A stretch of 34,586 bases of DNA. Origin: Microbotryomycetes sp. JL201. Its lineage: Eukaryota > Basidiomycota > Microbotryomycetes. A program made the translations under genes and the position numbers. The stretch lies in assembly GCA_033819885.1 (NCBI GenBank), contig JAQYUZ010000074.1, forward strand, positions 1-34,586, read 5' to 3'. Of the stretch, positions 31,097 through 34,586 are shown piece by piece; positions within the stretch are counted from its first letter, which is position 1, and each line of letters begins with the position of its first letter. The notes below the pieces were generated by a model. The model searched no databases and had not been told where the DNA came from. It saw only the letters and a program-made list of their open reading frames with translations.

Positions 31097-31963
31097 GTGC
31101 AAGTCCGAGTCAGCAAGGGCACTTGGGCGGTACAAAGTAATTGCTGGTATGCAGTCAGCGCATGTCGACGAGAGCAACATTAGAGGTTTGCAGAGCGATT
31201 GCCAGCAAGAGAAAGTTTTCCAAACCACCAGACTGTTGCCAAGTGTGCTGCATGTGATGCAGATGCCCATGCCTGTCGGCCAAAGAGCAATATTGCAAGT
31301 CGGGGCACCCCCACTTGAGCGCGGCTGTGTCGGGAACAGACCGTGTGCGAGCATACGGACAGGTCTTGCTCGCCAGAAAGAGCACAACACAAGCCGAATA
31401 CAGCCCCTTGCGTCGACGCCAAGGCTGCAGACGAGGCTACTGGTCGCCTATCGCCGAAGCGGTCCGCACGCAGTCATCGTGTACCGCCTGCATCTGACGC
31501 GCCTGGACTGCGCGCTGCCAAAGAGGCATGGAAGACTCACAGGAACGCTGCCGGCGAAAAGTGGGCACGCAGCTGAGCGGCCCAGGTTGCGAAGCGGGGG
31601 AACCGAGGCCTGTGGGTGCGCAGACGCGACGGTCACGAGGCGCCACACCTTGTCTCGATTGCACAGCGCAAAATGACCACCTGACACGTTTCAAATTATG
31701 GGCTGCAGCGATGACCCGTCTGCTGCCAAGCATGAAACAACTCGTTCGTGTCACGTGACCATGGGAACACTGGCCAAACGAACGCTTTAACACAGAGTGT
31801 TGTGCACCAGGACAACGATGACAGGTAAGGCTTGTGGGCTTGCTATGTATTCAATAAAATGCAGCACCCGGCTGCTCGGACGAGCATAGCCGAGCCGAGC
31901 CCGAGGATTGCGCTCGCGCCAGCTTTGTTCGCTCATCCATTCAGACGACAATCACTCCACACA
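31097..31963. other. Divergent intergenic region
   Basis: 867 bases between two divergent genes. The minus-strand frame of the membrane-protein gene stays open to 31390, but that extension is Cys/Trp-rich and unlike protein. A GTCACGTGAC element lies at 31750-31759, 205 bp upstream of the dehydrogenase. No RNA gene or repeat is seen. Confidence 0.4.
31750..31759. promoter_or_regulatory. GTCACGTGAC palindrome (CACGTG E-box)
   Basis: The third perfect copy of this 10-bp palindrome in the window, 205 bp upstream of the short-chain dehydrogenase start in a divergent promoter region. Confidence 0.5.
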
Positions 31964-32908
31964 ATGCGCATTCAAGATAACGTATTCTTTGTCACGGGTG
32001 GCGGCAGCGGTCTCGGACAGGCGACCGTTGACGAGTTGATCAAGCGCGGCGCGGCGGGCGTGTGCGTCATGGACTTTGACGAGGACGCGCAAGACAGAAT
32101 AATCCAAAAGTATGATCAGAAACGAGTGCTGTTCCAGTTGTGTGACGTGCGCAGCGAGAACGACGTCAAGAGCGCGATCGAGCATGCCAGATCCAAGTGG
32201 CCATCTCACGCCATCGGGGGCGTCGTGCATTGCGGAGGCAGAGGAATGGCAGGCAAGGTCAGTCTACTCGACGCATTTGGGAATCGACACTGATTTTCAA
32301 ATCTTTTTGCACCACAGACGGTCGGCAACGACGGCGAGCCGTGGAGCCTTGACCTGTACAGAGACATTGTCGACATTAATCTTGTCGGAAGTTTCAACGT
32401 TGCACGTCTTGTTGCAGCGCAAATTGTTGCCACCAGTCCCAAGTTGCCTAAATCTTCAACGTCGGCAAATGCAGCGGCAAGCCAAGTAAAGGACGATTGC
32501 GGCGTCATCATCTTGACATCGTCCGTGTCGGCAACAGAGGGTCAGATGGGCCAAGTCGGTTACGCGTCGTCGAAAGCAGGGGTCGAGGGACTGGTACTGC
32601 CCATGGCTCGTGATCTTGCGCGGTACGGCATTCGCGTTGTCTGCATTGCACCGTCGTTGTTCTCCACGGCCATGGGCGCGGGAACGTCAGACAAGTGCGT
32701 CGAGTCGGGCCATAAGAGGCGCGCGAGCTGACTCATGCTCGTGTGCGCCCCCAGGGTTAAACAAGGCCTGCTCAACTCGACCTTGTTTCCTCAGCGCTTC
32801 GGAGAGCCGCCCGAGTTTGCGCATCTTGCATGCGCCATCGTTGAAAACACGTATATCAACGGTACAACTATCAGAATCGACGGCGGTAGCAGGATGAGCA
32901 AGTTTTAA
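31964..32908 (+). CDS. Short-chain dehydrogenase, 3-hydroxyacyl-CoA dehydrogenase type-2-like
   Basis: An NAD(P)-dependent oxidoreductase of the classical SDR family, closest in feel to type-2 3-hydroxyacyl-CoA dehydrogenases (HSD17B10 group). Exons 31964-32257, 32318-32694 and 32755-32908; two 60-nt introns; 274 residues. The cofactor site VTGGGSGLG (10-18) has Asp after the second strand (CVMDFDED), suggesting NAD+. The catalytic set is complete: Asn119 (DINLVGSFN), Ser167 (ILTSSVSATEG), Tyr180 and Lys184 (YASSK). The C-terminus EFAHLACAIVENTYINGTTI, then RIDGGSRM, is typical. The likely substrates are 3-hydroxyacyl-CoAs or hydroxysteroid-like alcohols, inferred by family. No clear targeting peptide is seen, although the short N-terminus could support mitochondrial import. 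An insert of about 15 residues (KLPKSSTSANAAASQ) precedes the Ser strand. Confidence 0.92.
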
Positions 32909-32953
32909 ATCGAAATTTGTTGTAGTCTGGGCACGCCAGCGAGTTTCAAGTGT

Positions 32954-34479
32954 CTACGAGAGCACAATGCCACTTCTTTCTGCCCACTCGACAGCGCCGT
33001 TGTATCCGAAATTGTATCCGACGAATTCTTGTGCGTTCAGCGTAAACGTTTCACCCTGACGTCCGCCCAGAGCCTTTTGACGCGAGTATTGTTGAATATC
33101 TGTCGCTCGCTGGTACCTGACACTCTGAACTTGGGCGAGCAGCTTTGGTACACGAGACGCGTCCGTGACGCCTTTCAGAAGCGCGCCAAGCGCCTCTGCG
33201 TCCTCGACTGTCTGTCCGCCACCCTGACCCTGGTCTGTAGAAATCATGAGCGCAGTTCTCAGTCATGTCTGGGATTGTATTGTCGACTGACGAGGGAGCA
33301 TGGCATGCGCCGCATCTCCAATGATAATTGCTTTGCCTCTGGTCCACGTCGGCAGAGGATCTTGGTCGCGCAATTGCCATAGCACGCATTCTGAAGCCAG
33401 ACCGAGGAGTCGCTTCAAATCGTCCGAGAATGACGAAAACGCTTCGACGAGCTCTTGAACAGAACCAGGCGCATTCCACGCATGCGATGACACGGACTCG
33501 AAGGCGTCATCCGGCACGACAGCGACAATATTTAAAAGCTCGTTCCGCCGGCACATGTAGGAAATTACACGTCTGTCGTGTCCCACAAACGTTGCCAGAC
33601 CTGGGCTTGACGGATCGACTAGCCAGGCCAAGCCTGCATCTCGACGAACTTGGGCAGCAGGAATCTGTGGAGCGGTGCGTCAGGACAGATTGGCACATCT
33701 GAGCGGCTCGCGCATACCATGCAACGGTAGGCAGAGTAACCTGTCCGTCGTGGAGTAACCTCGTGTCCAAGAATGAATGTGCGAGTCGCGCTGTGAATCC
33801 CGTCGGAGCCAATAACGACGTCACCTGTCACTGTCTCCCCGTCCTCGAGCGTCACGATGCCCTGCTCGCAGTCCTGAAAGAATGATAGTGAGCACTGATA
33901 TGGCCTAGGTCCCAATCGTTTGCGAATGCTTGCCACTGTCTTGACCTTAGCAGCCGTTTGAATTGTCGCCGGCAAACCGGGACCGTCAAGTGTCGTTGCG
34001 AGCCTCTTGAGCTCATTGTGCAAGTCTACGCGATGGCTTAGCAGCCATGGCGCACCGAAAGCCCTGTTTGCGTCGATTGGCGCGTCAAGTTGGACGTTGC
34101 CCCGGTGATCAATCTCCTTGTACTGCACACATGGGAATGTTCAGTCTGGGGAGAGAGTGCGCTCATAAGCCAACTTGCCCATCGGGCATTAATGCCTTGC
34201 AGATTGTCCTCCTTCAGACCCCATCTATTGATTGCAATCTTTGTCGCGTTGGGTCCGAGGCCTATCGCAGCGCCAACCTCTTGGTTCATGCGACTAGATT
34301 CCAGCACAACAACTCTGTGTTCTCTGAGTGCGGTCGCAGCTGCCAGGCCTGCGATTCCGGCTGGTGATATCGACGCACAGAGTCGGTCTCAGCAAAGCGC
34401 AAGTACCGGAAAGAGCGGGCTGCCTAGGCTTGCCTCCGACAATGACAATGCGAAGGCGACCGTCATCCGCCGACAACAT
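32954..34479 (-). CDS. FAD-dependent aromatic monooxygenase (salicylate hydroxylase-like)
   Basis: A flavoprotein hydroxylase acting on aromatic or related ring substrates with NAD(P)H and O2. Six exons: 34479-34434, 34360-34179, 34122-33934, 33873-33718, 33664-33292 and 33234-32954; introns 53-73 nt; 408 residues. All three hallmarks are restored by splicing: FAD-binding RIVIVGAGIAGLAA (G15-x-G17-x-x-G20), the DG motif GDVVIGSDGIHSATR, and the GD motif IIIGDAAHAMLPHQGQGG. Also present are GAPWLLSHRVDLHNEL and GYSAYRCMIP. Introns 1-3 use GC donors. The start codon is about 21 bases from the first telomeric repeat, so the gene is the last on the chromosome and has almost no unique upstream DNA. 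Substrate cannot be deduced. The neighbouring dehydrogenase converges on it with a 45-base gap between stops. Confidence 0.92.
33874..33933 (-). other. GC-AG intron 3 of the monooxygenase gene
   Basis: Donor GTG|GCAAGC, acceptor TTTCAG, 60 nt, phase 0. Splicing joins AKVKTV to DCEQGIVTLEDGE with the family spacing. It has no in-frame stop, so it is invisible to simple frame analysis. Confidence 0.72.
34123..34178 (-). other. GC-AG intron 2 of the monooxygenase gene
   Basis: Donor TGG|GCAAGT, acceptor GTGCAG, 56 nt, phase 0. It joins LQGINARW to YKEIDHRGN. A GT donor three bases on would break the frame. Confidence 0.75.
34361..34433 (-). other. GC-AG intron 1 of the monooxygenase gene
   Basis: Donor GAG|GCAAGC, acceptor CACCAG, 73 nt, phase 1. 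It interrupts the FAD-binding motif; removal yields IVIVGAGIAGL exactly. No in-phase GT donor restores it. Confidence 0.82.
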
Positions 34480-34500
34480 TCCGTACGTTGCTCGCGCAGT

Positions 34501-34586
34501 GGGTTAGGGTTAGGGTTAGGTTAGGGTTAGGGTTAGGGTTAGGGTTAGGGTTAGGGTTAGGGTTAGGGTTAGGGTTAGGGTTAGGG
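34501..34586 (+). repeat. Telomere, TTAGGG repeat array
   Basis: About 14 tandem GGGTTA units with the G-rich strand running 5' to 3' off the right end, as expected at a native right telomere. One unit is a five-base GGTTA variant at 34519-34523, three units from the inner edge; the rest are perfect. No subtelomeric repeat family separates the array from the last gene. Confidence 0.98.

Noticed and set aside
30057-31676. 539-codon open frame on the plus strand
   Set aside because: It is antisense to the 29015-31096 gene. Its Ser/Cys/Glu-rich composition is what the reverse complement of Ser/Asp-rich codons gives, and no domain is visible.
1-34586. Search for transposons, viral-like elements, CRISPR-like arrays, rRNA
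   Set aside because: No reverse transcriptase, integrase, transposase or capsid-like frame, no long terminal or inverted repeats, and no spacer-repeat array was seen. The only tandem array is the telomere.

Overview
The window is the right-hand end of a fungal chromosome. It closes with a terminal TTAGGG array (34501-34586) in the orientation of a native telomere. The gene content, numerous GT-AG introns of about 50-70 nt with CTGAC/TTGAC-like branch sites, and tight spacing point to a compact basidiomycete genome, possibly an early-diverging lineage. The species cannot be fixed from sequence alone. All gene models below were built by hand from open frames, splice motifs and recognisable domains.

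Layout, left to right. A partial unknown gene leaves the left edge (1-399, -). A run of minus-strand genes follows: an aquaglyceroporin with a long N-terminal extension, a nine-exon fungal phytochrome hybrid histidine kinase, an epsin, a membrane-bound O-acyltransferase of the wax-synthase-like type, and a DUF726/TMCO4-type hydrolase-fold protein. A poorly coding 1.2 kb gap after a small plus-strand gene separates these from plus-strand genes: two tandem Atf1-like bZIP factors, a DUF3602 protein with three SGRGGxGN-type repeats, and ribosomal protein eL15. Then come a conserved-looking unknown gene (-), translation factor eIF3g (+), a single-pass membrane protein of unknown function (-), a type-2 HADH-like short-chain dehydrogenase (+), and an FAD monooxygenase (-) whose start codon is about 21 bases from the telomeric repeats.

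How the genes may work together. In filamentous ascomycetes phytochrome signals through the HOG MAP-kinase cascade to Atf1-type bZIPs, and Fps1-type aquaglyceroporins are HOG-linked glycerol channels. Here a phytochrome, an aquaglyceroporin and two Atf1-like factors sit within 20 kb. This is suggestive only. The housekeeping genes eL15 and eIF3g lie about 11 and 6 kb from the chromosome end, with no subtelomeric repeats between.

Main surprises: the phytochrome kinase has Gln where the phospho-accepting His of the H-box should be; the DUF726 protein lacks the nucleophile Ser of GxSxG; six of about 51 inferred introns are GC-AG, three of them in the telomere-adjacent monooxygenase; and a GTCACGTGA(C/T) element recurs in four intergenic regions.
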